A stretch of DNA of 5,974 nt from Sulfurovum sp. GTDB lineage: Bacteria > Campylobacterota > Campylobacteria > Campylobacterales > Sulfurovaceae. Shown here piece after piece: positions 1 through 5,321 of the stretch. How positions within the stretch are numbered: position 1 is the stretch's first letter; the number at the start of each line of letters is the position of its first letter. The notes beneath the pieces are model-generated. The model worked only from the letters and a program-made list of their open reading frames with translations. It did no database searches and was not told the origin of the DNA. A program made the translations under genes and the position numbers. The stretch is from NCBI GenBank assembly GCA_015661795.1, contig DQVJ01000072.1:1-5974 (forward strand), given 5' to 3'.

Positions 1-335
1 TAGGAGATGTGAATTATTTGCAGGCTACTACACATGACCACACTTGGAGTGATGAAGAGCTAAAGTTCATACAAAACTGGGCGGATAATAGCACTTGGCA
101 GCACCTTGATGTGTTACAAAGTAGTGAGGATATGGTGGAGTTTAAAGCCTACTATATCTTCGAGGGTAAGCAACATATGCACCATGAAAAGTCTAGATTT
201 TTAAAGGTAAATGACATGTGGAAGTATGTTGATGGTGAAGTATATGAAGACAAGGTAGAGTTTTTGAGAAATGAAAAATGTATCTGTGGGTCTGGAAACA
301 AGTATAAACGATGTTGTTTTAAAAAATTAAAATAG
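1..335 (+). CDS. YchJ/UPF0225-family SEC-C zinc-binding protein, C-terminal part (5' end outside window)
   Basis: The reading frame is already open at base 3 and runs to the TAG at 333-335, so this is a gene cut by the left edge. The GTG at 9 lies in the middle of the family alignment and has no Shine-Dalgarno, so I do not take it as the start. The translation begins GDVNYLQATTHDHTW, which fits the mid-region of YchJ-like proteins (there a D-Y-L-x-x-T-W-H stretch). It then has SRFLKVNDMWKYVDG, matching the family's 'SRFLK..g.W.Y.dG' core. It ends with a SEC-C motif, CICGSGNKYKRCC, whose four cysteines (codons at 279, 285, 312 and 315) should bind one zinc ion. Family members have about 150 residues and often a second SEC-C motif at the N-terminus. 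About 40 residues are therefore missing here. The molecular role of YchJ proteins is not established. The usual proline of C-P-C-G is isoleucine here. Confidence 0.85.
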   Translation, partial: GDVNYLQATTHDHTWSDEELKFIQNWADNSTWQHLDVLQSSEDMVEFKAYYIFEGKQHMHHEKSRFLKVNDMWKYVDGEVYEDKVEFLRNEKCICGSGNKYKRCCFKKLK

Positions 336-358
336 GTAAATTTAATACAACAAATATT

Positions 359-382
359 GGTAAAATTCAATCAAATTTTACC
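359..382 (+). terminator. AT-rich hairpin between the YchJ-like gene and dnaE
   Basis: GGTAAAATT (359-367) and AATTTTACC (374-382) form a perfect 9-bp stem with a 6-base loop, 24 bases after the YchJ-like stop codon. No clean T-tract follows on the plus strand (CTAAGCTTTGC). It could be a weak terminator of the upstream gene or a protein-binding dyad upstream of dnaE. The stem sequence is seen directly; the function is inferred from position. Confidence 0.4.
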
Positions 383-389
383 TAAGCTT

Positions 390-398
390 TGCTATATT
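390..398 (+). promoter_or_regulatory. Probable dnaE promoter, extended -10 box
   Basis: TGCTATATT at 390-398 fits an extended -10 element (TG-n-TATAAT with one mismatch). Transcription would start near 405, giving a leader of about 20 bases that still includes the AAAGG ribosome binding site. No good -35 hexamer lies 17 bases upstream, which is common in Campylobacterota. The match is by eye. Confidence 0.45.
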
Positions 399-410
399 GA
401 AATCAATATA
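393..410. promoter_or_regulatory. 18-bp palindrome overlapping the dnaE -10 box (possible operator)
   Basis: TATATTGAAATCAATATA is a perfect inverted repeat with 8-bp arms (393-400 and 403-410) around a 2-base centre. It covers the predicted -10 box and start site of dnaE and ends 3 bases before its ribosome binding site. Its length and symmetry suit a dimeric repressor. In AT-rich intergenic DNA, chance symmetry is also possible. Confidence 0.35.
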
Positions 411-413
411 CGT

Positions 414-418
414 AAAGG
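414..418 (+). promoter_or_regulatory. Ribosome binding site that decides the dnaE start
   Basis: AAAGG at 414-418 lies 6 bases before ATG 425, an ideal spacing. It directly abuts the in-frame TTG at 419, leaving no spacer. This favours the ATG at 425 over the longer TTG-initiated reading. Confidence 0.7.
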
Positions 419-424
419 TTGCAT

Positions 425-3400
425 ATGTCAGAAGAACCAAAGTCAAAACCACAGTTTACCCACTTACACCTACACACAGAGTACTCACTCCTAGATGGTG
501 CAAACAAGATAAAAGCACTTGCCAAGAAGATAAAGGAGCAGGGCATGACTTCTGTGGCTATGACGGATCATGGGAACCTTTTTGGGTGCATAGATTTTTA
601 CAATACCATGAGAAAAGAAGGCATCAAACCTATCATAGGCATGGAAGCATATGTACATAACCAAGAAGAACTTGGTGACAAGTCTGTACGTCAGCGTTTT
701 CACCTGTGTTTGTATGCTAAAAATGATGCAGGTTATAAGAACCTTATGTACCTAAGTTCACAGGCTTACATCAAAGGATTTTATTACTATCCACGTATCA
801 ACTGGGAGCTACTGAAGAACAACTGTGAAGGACTTATCTGTTCATCTGCTTGTTTGCAAGGTGAAGTAAATTGGCACTTAAACCTCAGTGAGCGTAACAT
901 TAAGTTTGGGGCTAAAGGGTATGATGAAGCTAAAAAAGTAGCCTTGCGTTACAAAGAAGTGTTTGGTGATGACTTCTATCTAGAACTTATGCGTCACGGT
1001 ATAGGTGACCAACATCGCATAGACAAGCAAATCATCCAACTTTCTCAAGAAACAGGTATAAAAATAGTCGCTACCAACGACACACACTACACAGAACAAA
1101 AAGATGCTGATGCACATGAGGCATTTATGTGTATTGCGATGAACAAACTCTATGATGACCCCAACCGTTTGCGTCACTCGGTGCATGAGTTTTATGTGAA
1201 ATCCCCAGAGCAGATGGCAGCACTCTTTGCAGACATTCCAGAAGCCATCGAGGCCACACAAGAGATAGCAGACAAATGCAACCTAGAGATAAAACTGGGT
1301 AACCCAACACCACCTAACTTTAAATTTGCTAGGCAAAGAGCGGAGGAGTCAAGTATAGTCCTTCCTAAGCCAGAGGTAGAGTACTCTTTAGAAAATGATA
1401 TTGTTCTTTTTGTGGAAGAGTCTAAGCGAGGGCTAGAAGAGCGTCTAAAAATAGTCCCTGAGGAGAAACACCAAGAGTACAGAAAAAGACTGCAAGTAGA
1501 GATGGACATTATCAACAACATGAAGTTCCCAGGCTATATGCTCATCGTATGGGACTTTGTGGATGCAGCTAAACAGATGGGTATACCTGTAGGCCCTGGG
1601 CGTGGGTCTGCTGCTGGTTCTTTGGTAGCATACTCATTAGGTATTACAGACATTGACCCTATGCCTTACGGTTTGCTTTTTGAGAGATTTTTGAATCCTG
1701 AGCGTATCTCTATGCCAGATATAGACATGGACTTTTGTCAAGCACGCCGTCAAGAGATACTGGACTACGTGGTAGAGAAGTATGGACGTGTGAACGTAGC
1801 ACAAATCATCACCTTTGGTAAGCTCCTTGCCAAAGGGGTCATACGAGATGTGGCACGTGTACTAGATATGCCTTACTCAAAAGCTGATGCGATGGCAAAA
1901 CTCATTCCTGATGAGCTGGGCATAGACCTTAAGGGCTCATACGAAAAAGAGCCTAAAATCAAAGAACTCTTGGAGTCTGACCCGCAAGCAAAACGTACAT
2001 GGGAGTATGCCTTAGCCCTAGAAGGACTCAACCGTAATGCGGGTACGCACGCTGCAGGTGTGGTGATAAGTAATGAGCCTTTGTGGCAAAAAACACCACT
2101 GTTTAAACCCACAGGACTAGACACACTTGCAACGCAGTACTCAGGTAAATATGTAGAAGATGTTGACCTTATTAAGTTTGACTTCTTGGGGCTTAAAACA
2201 CTCACTGTCATAGAAGAAGCTCTACAACTTGTAGAACGTCGCTATGGAAAACGCATTAACTTTGTGGAAGAGAACATAGAAGACCCTGAAGTGTACGAGT
2301 ACATAGGGAAGGGTGATACTTTGGGGCTGTTCCAGATAGAGTCAGCTGGTATGCAGGACTTGGCTAAAAAGCTTAAACCAAACGGCTTTGAAGATGTCAT
2401 CGCGATGCTAGCCCTCTATCGTCCGGGACCTATGGAGTCAGGGATGCTAGATGACTTTGTGGAGCGTAAGCATGGTCGTCAAAAGATTACCTATGATTTC
2501 CCTGAACTTGAACCCATACTAAAACCAACGTATGGGGTCATCGTCTACCAAGAGCAGGTTATGCAGATAGTACAGACCATCGGTGGATTTAGTCTGGGTG
2601 GAGCAGACTTGGTAAGACGTGCTATGGGTAAGAAGATTAAAGAAGAGATGGACAAGCTTCAAGGTGAGTTTGCCGATGGTGCAGCAAAAAAAGGCTTTGA
2701 CAGACAAAAAGCATTTGATTTGTTTGATCTCATTGTAAAATTTGCAGGCTATGGTTTTAATAAATCTCACTCTGCGGCGTACGCGATGATAACTTTTTAT
2801 ACGTCTTATCTTAAATACTACTACCCAACAGAATTTATGGCAGCTATCTTGACGCTTGAAAAGAACAATACAGACAAAGTAGTACGCTATGTCGATGAGG
2901 TAAAGCGTATGGGAATGAAACTTCTTCCGCCAGATATCAACAAATCAGGGCTTGTATTTGAAGCACGGAACATTGATGGTGAAGAAGTGGTTATGTTTGG
3001 TATGGGTGCACTTAAAGGGGCAGGAGATATCGCAATAAATACGATGCTCGAAGCAAGAGGGGACAATGAGTTTAAGAACATCTCTGATTTTGTTTCTCGC
3101 ATAGACTCTTCTAAAGTGAATAAAAGAGTTATCGAAACCCTTGCCAAAGCGGGAGCATTTGACAGCTTTGGGTATAGCAGAAAAGCGGTGCTTTCCCAAA
3201 TAGATGACATTATAGATATGGCGAAAAAAGCAGGAGATGCGAAGAAACAAGCGGTTAATTCACTTTGGGGTGATGATGCAGAAATGACAACAGTGACGTT
3301 GGAACTTACCGATATGGAAGAGTTTGAACCTATGGAAATCTTAGAGATGGAAAAAGAGTCTTTAGGCTTTTATGTCTCAGGTCACCCACTGGATAAATAC

Positions 3401-3994
3401 CGTGAACAACTTGATGGTATAAACTATACACTCAGTTCAGAGATAGATGATTTAGCAGATGGATCACAGGCGATGTTTATAGGTAAGATAGAAAATATCA
3501 CAGAAAAAATATCCAAAAAGGGTAACAAGTTTGGTATCGCAAACATCATGGACTTGCATGGAAACATAGAGTTGATGCTCTTTGAAAATCGCTTGAAAGA
3601 ACTAGAAGAAGATTTTGATATGACAAAGCCTATTGCTTTTAAGGTAAAGATAACCAAAGATGGTGACTTTACCCGTATGAATATTCTCAAAATTTCTAAC
3701 ATTAAAGATGCTAAAAAAGCCAAAGTCAAAGTAGAAAAAGAAGTCAAACATGTACCAGAACCTGATCTTCCTCCATTGATACTTTCCTTAAACCTTATGC
3801 CTGATGCCAAAACAGTCGAAGAACTGATGTGTCTCGTAGAACGTCACCCAGGTAAACGCCCTTTGGAGTTACATATTAAATCTAAATTGGCAGATGTGAT
3901 TATCGAGAGTAAGTTTAAAGTCAGTGAACTCATTCTAGAAGAAGCAAAAGAATTAGGCGTGTATTTGGAAGAGAGTCTAGCAATCGAGCGTTAA
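425..3994 (+). CDS. dnaE: DNA polymerase III alpha subunit (replicative polymerase)
   Basis: This is the catalytic subunit of the bacterial replicase; it extends DNA 5'->3' within the Pol III holoenzyme. From ATG 425 it has 1189 residues, close to the family norm of about 1160-1210. The PHP domain (about 12-290) shows HLHLHTEYSLLDG at 13-25, TDHGN at 47-51, E74, H93, C143 and TNDTH at 217-221. The palm holds GPGRGSAAGS (390-399), the catalytic pair D432 and D434 in PDIDMDF, and the third aspartate D586 in KFDFLGL. The finger region includes FNKSHSAAYA (778-787). A helix-hairpin-helix region lies around 820-930. A clamp-binding-like stretch VNSLWG (944-949), an OB fold (about 1010-1090) and a C-terminal domain that should contact tau/DnaX follow. 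The in-frame TTG at 419 adds two residues but fits the ribosome binding site poorly. The gene appears to be transcribed alone, with gaps of 89 bases upstream and 185 downstream. Identification is secure. Confidence 0.98.
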   Translation: MSEEPKSKPQFTHLHLHTEYSLLDGANKIKALAKKIKEQGMTSVAMTDHGNLFGCIDFYNTMRKEGIKPIIGMEAYVHNQEELGDKSVRQRFHLCLYAKNDAGYKNLMYLSSQAYIKGFYYYPRINWELLKNNCEGLICSSACLQGEVNWHLNLSERNIKFGAKGYDEAKKVALRYKEVFGDDFYLELMRHGIGDQHRIDKQIIQLSQETGIKIVATNDTHYTEQKDADAHEAFMCIAMNKLYDDPNRLRHSVHEFYVKSPEQMAALFADIPEAIEATQEIADKCNLEIKLGNPTPPNFKFARQRAEESSIVLPKPEVEYSLENDIVLFVEESKRGLEERLKIVPEEKHQEYRKRLQVEMDIINNMKFPGYMLIVWDFVDAAKQMGIPVGPGRGSAAGSLVAYSLGITDIDPMPYGLLFERFLNPERISMPDIDMDFCQARRQEILDYVVEKYGRVNVAQIITFGKLLAKGVIRDVARVLDMPYSKADAMAKLIPDELGIDLKGSYEKEPKIKELLESDPQAKRTWEYALALEGLNRNAGTHAAGVVISNEPLWQKTPLFKPTGLDTLATQYSGKYVEDVDLIKFDFLGLKTLTVIEEALQLVERRYGKRINFVEENIEDPEVYEYIGKGDTLGLFQIESAGMQDLAKKLKPNGFEDVIAMLALYRPGPMESGMLDDFVERKHGRQKITYDFPELEPILKPTYGVIVYQEQVMQIVQTIGGFSLGGADLVRRAMGKKIKEEMDKLQGEFADGAAKKGFDRQKAFDLFDLIVKFAGYGFNKSHSAAYAMITFYTSYLKYYYPTEFMAAILTLEKNNTDKVVRYVDEVKRMGMKLLPPDINKSGLVFEARNIDGEEVVMFGMGALKGAGDIAINTMLEARGDNEFKNISDFVSRIDSSKVNKRVIETLAKAGAFDSFGYSRKAVLSQIDDIIDMAKKAGDAKKQAVNSLWGDDAEMTTVTLELTDMEEFEPMEILEMEKESLGFYVSGHPLDKYREQLDGINYTLSSEIDDLADGSQAMFIGKIENITEKISKKGNKFGIANIMDLHGNIELMLFENRLKELEEDFDMTKPIAFKVKITKDGDFTRMNILKISNIKDAKKAKVKVEKEVKHVPEPDLPPLILSLNLMPDAKTVEELMCLVERHPGKRPLELHIKSKLADVIIESKFKVSELILEEAKELGVYLEESLAIER

Positions 3995-4095
3995 TCTAAG
4001 TCTTTTAAAGATGACTATGACCTTGGAGTATTACACGAGGAGTCCATTTTAGTTTTATAGTATACAAATGCTAGGAATCGTTGTTATCGACTTAA

Positions 4096-4116
4096 TCTTA
4101 ATTTAACAAATTAAGA
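4096..4116. promoter_or_regulatory. Perfect 9-bp dyad upstream of the DUF302 gene
   Basis: TCTTAATTT (4096-4104) and AAATTAAGA (4108-4116) are exact reverse complements around AAC. The dyad lies 101 bases after the dnaE stop and directly before a TATAAT box at 4118-4123, so it would occupy the -35/spacer region. Position favours an operator. A weak dnaE terminator is the alternative, although the stem is almost entirely A/T and no immediate T-tract follows. Confidence 0.4.
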
Positions 4117-4117
4117 A

Positions 4118-4123
4118 TATAAT
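4118..4123 (+). promoter_or_regulatory. Candidate -10 box of the DUF302 gene
   Basis: TATAAT at 4118-4123 is a consensus -10 sequence 57 bases before the start codon and would give a leader of about 50 bases. No good -35 box is visible. A second possible -10, TATAGT at 4135-4140, lies closer to the gene. The remaining part of the 3995-4179 gap shows no gene. Confidence 0.4.
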
Positions 4124-4179
4124 TAATTTTTACTTATAGTATATATATGTTTAAATTTAATTGATGAAAGGGATGAGAA

Positions 4180-4788
4180 ATGAGATTTGTAAAAGGTATA
4201 TTTACGTTAATCGGTGTTATGGTTGTAGTGGGATTTTTATTCGCATTTGTAAAATATGATTTAGGTACAAGAATAGCTCAAGTGAGTAAATTAGACTCTC
4301 AAGCTTTACCAGAATATATGAGAATGTTTGATAAGGTACTGACTACAGGAGATCCGGCCAAAGGTATGGTACGTAAGGTTAAAATGGTTATACCGGAAGG
4401 TATGACGAAGCAAGAAGCCTTTGAAAATGCCATTGAAATTATGGATGAGGTAGCGAGTGAGTATGGACTAGCAATGGTCGACAGTAAGACAATGCCTAGA
4501 AATGGTAAATTGTTTAAAGATGGTGGATTACTTACCCATATCCGATCTTACTGTTCTCCAAGTATTGCAGATAGGTTCTTAAGTCATTCTGGAGAATTCA
4601 TAGGATTTATGCCTTGTAGAATAGGTATCATTGAAGAGCCAAATGGAGATATCTATCTCTATACAATGAGTATGGAACTGATGATTCATGGCGGTATACC
4701 TTTACGAGCAGAATTAGCCGAACTTGCCAATGAAGTAAAAATGGGTATGTATACGATGATGGACAAAGCAGCAGAAGGTGATTACTAG
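4180..4788 (+). CDS. Membrane-anchored DUF302 domain protein
   Basis: The protein has 202 residues and starts at ATG 4180. AAAGGG at 4167-4172 lies 7 bases upstream, a strong ribosome binding site. Residues 6-24 (GIFTLIGVMVVVGFLFAFV) form one hydrophobic segment after a short basic start (R2, K5), and no clear signal-peptidase site follows. I infer an N-terminal anchor with the rest outside the membrane, in the periplasm. Residues about 65-190 resemble DUF302: an amphipathic helix (75-95), then CSPSIADRFLSHSGEFIG and MPCRIGIIEEPNGDIYLY with the family-like 'PCr..i.E...G' strand. The two cysteines, C125 and C146, sit in these two blocks. H170 and the following Gly pair lie in the next helix region. 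The biochemical role of DUF302 proteins is unknown; in sulfur-oxidising bacteria they often sit near sulfur or redox genes, but no such neighbour is visible here. It looks monocistronic and is followed by a hairpin at 4802-4837. Confidence 0.8.
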   Translation: MRFVKGIFTLIGVMVVVGFLFAFVKYDLGTRIAQVSKLDSQALPEYMRMFDKVLTTGDPAKGMVRKVKMVIPEGMTKQEAFENAIEIMDEVASEYGLAMVDSKTMPRNGKLFKDGGLLTHIRSYCSPSIADRFLSHSGEFIGFMPCRIGIIEEPNGDIYLYTMSMELMIHGGIPLRAELAELANEVKMGMYTMMDKAAEGDY

Positions 4789-4801
4789 TATAAGATAAGT
4801 T

Positions 4802-4837
4802 TCTTCTCTGTCCTTTGGAGTTTGGGGACAGAGAAGA
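4802..4837 (+). terminator. Strong hairpin after the DUF302 gene
   Basis: TCTTCTCTGTCC (4802-4813) and GGACAGAGAAGA (4826-4837) pair perfectly over 12 bp, and two G-U pairs may extend the stem inward. It starts 13 bases after the stop codon. The downstream run is short (ATGAATTTTGG, four Ts), so it is either an intrinsic terminator with a weak U-tract or a 3'-end-protecting stem. It is the most G/C-containing hairpin in the window. Confidence 0.65.
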
Positions 4838-4840
4838 TGA

Positions 4841-4956
4841 ATTTTGGAAGTGCATGAGTTATAGATTGTTTTGTTTGGAGACTAAAAATCTAATGAGTAT
4901 ATGTATAGAGTACAAAAAAGTACTCAGTATTTTGAAGGAAGGCAAACTTCCAAAAT
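4841..4956. repeat. 11-bp inverted repeat enclosing a small hairpin
   Basis: ATTTTGGAAGT (4841-4851) and ACTTCCAAAAT (4946-4956) are exact reverse complements separated by 94 bases. Inside lies GAGTAC-AAAAAA-GTACTC (4908-4925), a perfect 6-bp hairpin. The unit fills the gap between the terminator-like stem of the DUF302 gene and the convergent small gene. It could be a folded RNA, a remnant of a small repeat element, or partly the terminator of the convergent gene. Confidence 0.45.
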
Positions 4957-4976
4957 CCATGGTTTTATGCGTTTAA
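4854..4976 (+). CDS. Doubtful 40-residue small ORF
   Basis: An ATG at 4854 opens 40 codons ending at TAA 4974-4976, overlapping by 4 bases the 3' end of the convergent small gene. GGAAG at 4846-4850 lies only 3 bases before the ATG, which is close for a ribosome binding site. The product starts MSYRLFCLETKNLMSICIEY and continues with a lysine-rich helical stretch, LSILKEGKLPKSM. I recognise no family. It follows a terminator-like hairpin with no obvious promoter, so it may be a chance ORF or the remnant of a larger gene. Its GGAAG lies in the left arm of the 11-bp inverted repeat and could be masked by the right arm. Confidence 0.15.
   Translation: MSYRLFCLETKNLMSICIEYKKVLSILKEGKLPKSMVLCV
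4914..4956 (-). terminator. Candidate terminator of the convergent small gene
   Basis: Read on the minus strand downstream of the stop at 4973-4975, GGAAG (complement of 4947-4951) pairs with CTTCC (complement of 4937-4941) across a 5-base loop. Flanking ATTTT/AAAAT pairs (4952-4956 with 4929-4933) extend the stem past a 3-base bulge. A run of six Ts (complement of 4914-4919) follows about ten bases later. The T run is also the loop of a GAGTAC/GTACTC hairpin. It is imperfect but well placed. Confidence 0.35.
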
Positions 4977-5170
4977 TTCTCTTCAGATACACCTCCTTGC
5001 ATTGTGGTTTCTTCTACTGTAGTGTTTGAATCTTCTTCAAGTAGTCTGTTATATTCAGCATCTAAGGCTATTTGTGTCACTGTAAATTCTCTTTTTATTG
5101 GTGCATTATTTGCTTGTAGTGCATGTGAGACGAATAGGGTGATACCCATATAAATCATTTTTTGTTTCAT
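4973..5170 (-). CDS. Small exported protein of unknown function (65 aa)
   Basis: Read on the minus strand, ATG at 5170-5168 is preceded by AGAGGG with a 4-base spacer, a convincing ribosome binding site. The frame stops at TAA (4975-4973). Residues 1-20 look like a signal peptide: a basic start MKQKMIY, a hydrophobic core MGITLFVSHAL, and a plausible cleavage after A20 (LQA|NN). The mature part would be about 45 residues and strongly acidic, with roughly ten Asp/Glu against three Lys/Arg. It has a helical middle (FTVTQIALDAEYNRLLEED) and a Thr/Glu/Gly-rich tail. It has no cysteine, so it is not a lipoprotein. I recognise no family. It is convergent with the DUF302 gene and divergent from icd, so it has its own promoter. 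The signal peptide, ribosome binding site and codon-like composition make a real gene likely; the function is unknown. Confidence 0.65.
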   Translation of the reverse strand: MKQKMIYMGITLFVSHALQANNAPIKREFTVTQIALDAEYNRLLEEDSNTTVEETTMQGGVSEEN

Positions 5171-5198
5171 TTTTCCCTCTATATAAAATGTGTGCTGT

Positions 5199-5265
5199 TA
5201 TGGTAATCATCCATATGTCTAAGATGATTTTATGAGTCAAATTATAATATAGAATGATTACCATA
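5199..5265. promoter_or_regulatory. 12-bp inverted repeat flanking the small gene's promoter
   Basis: TATGGTAATCAT (5199-5210) and ATGATTACCATA (5254-5265) are perfect reverse complements separated by 43 bases. Their centres are 55 bases apart, about five helical turns. A third ATGATT half-site lies between them at 5224-5229. The arms straddle the minus-strand TATAAT box at 5241-5246. This layout suits a pair of operators bridged by a regulator, or a long-loop RNA hairpin in the leader. Confidence 0.55.
5241..5246 (-). promoter_or_regulatory. Candidate -10 box of the small exported protein gene
   Basis: The complement of 5241-5246 reads TATAAT, giving a start near 5234 and a leader of about 64 bases. 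No consensus -35 lies at 5263-5270. The plus strand also reads TATAAT at 5243-5248, so this patch is symmetric and could fire either way. It is the best -10 upstream of the small gene. Confidence 0.45.
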
Positions 5266-5294
5266 GTATTACTTTGATTGATGTGAGTATTGTA

Positions 5295-5315
5295 ATGTGT
5301 AAAATAGATACACAT
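5295..5315. promoter_or_regulatory. 21-bp dyad upstream of icd (possible operator)
   Basis: ATGTGTA (5295-5301) and TACACAT (5309-5315) are exact reverse complements with a 7-base spacer. This arm length and spacing suit a dimeric helix-turn-helix regulator. The dyad lies 6 bases upstream of a TATAAT box, in what would be the -35/spacer region of an icd promoter. Confidence 0.4.
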
Positions 5316-5321
5316 AAGTAA

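Noticed and set aside
9..335. Complete 108-residue gene starting at GTG 9
   Set aside because: The frame is open to the left edge, there is no ribosome binding site, and the first residues align to the middle of YchJ-like proteins. It is a truncated gene, not a short complete one.
397..660. 87-codon plus-strand ORF overlapping the dnaE start
   Set aside because: It lies out of frame over the PHP domain of dnaE, lacks a ribosome binding site, and has a composition unlike a real protein.
1192..1521. Long minus-strand ORFs inside dnaE (also 1873-2211, 2887-3210 and 3424-3810)
   Set aside because: They are antisense shadows of dnaE codons: Ser/Leu-rich translations, no ribosome binding sites and no family resemblance.
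3995..4020. Terminator directly after dnaE
   Set aside because: Only short imperfect pairings (AGTC/GACT, CTTT/AAAG) occur at 3999-4016, with no T-tract, too weak to call.
4628..4855. 75-codon minus-strand ORF over the end of the DUF302 gene
   Set aside because: It is antisense to a well-supported gene and runs through the terminator hairpin; its translation has no recognisable features.
4841..4956. Miniature transposable element
   Set aside because: The 11-bp inverted repeat has no evident flanking target duplication, and a single window cannot show other copies. It is kept only as an inverted repeat.
5106..5315. 69-codon minus-strand ORF upstream of icd
   Set aside because: It overlaps the better-supported small exported protein gene in another frame and covers the regulatory repeats. 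It has no ribosome binding site.
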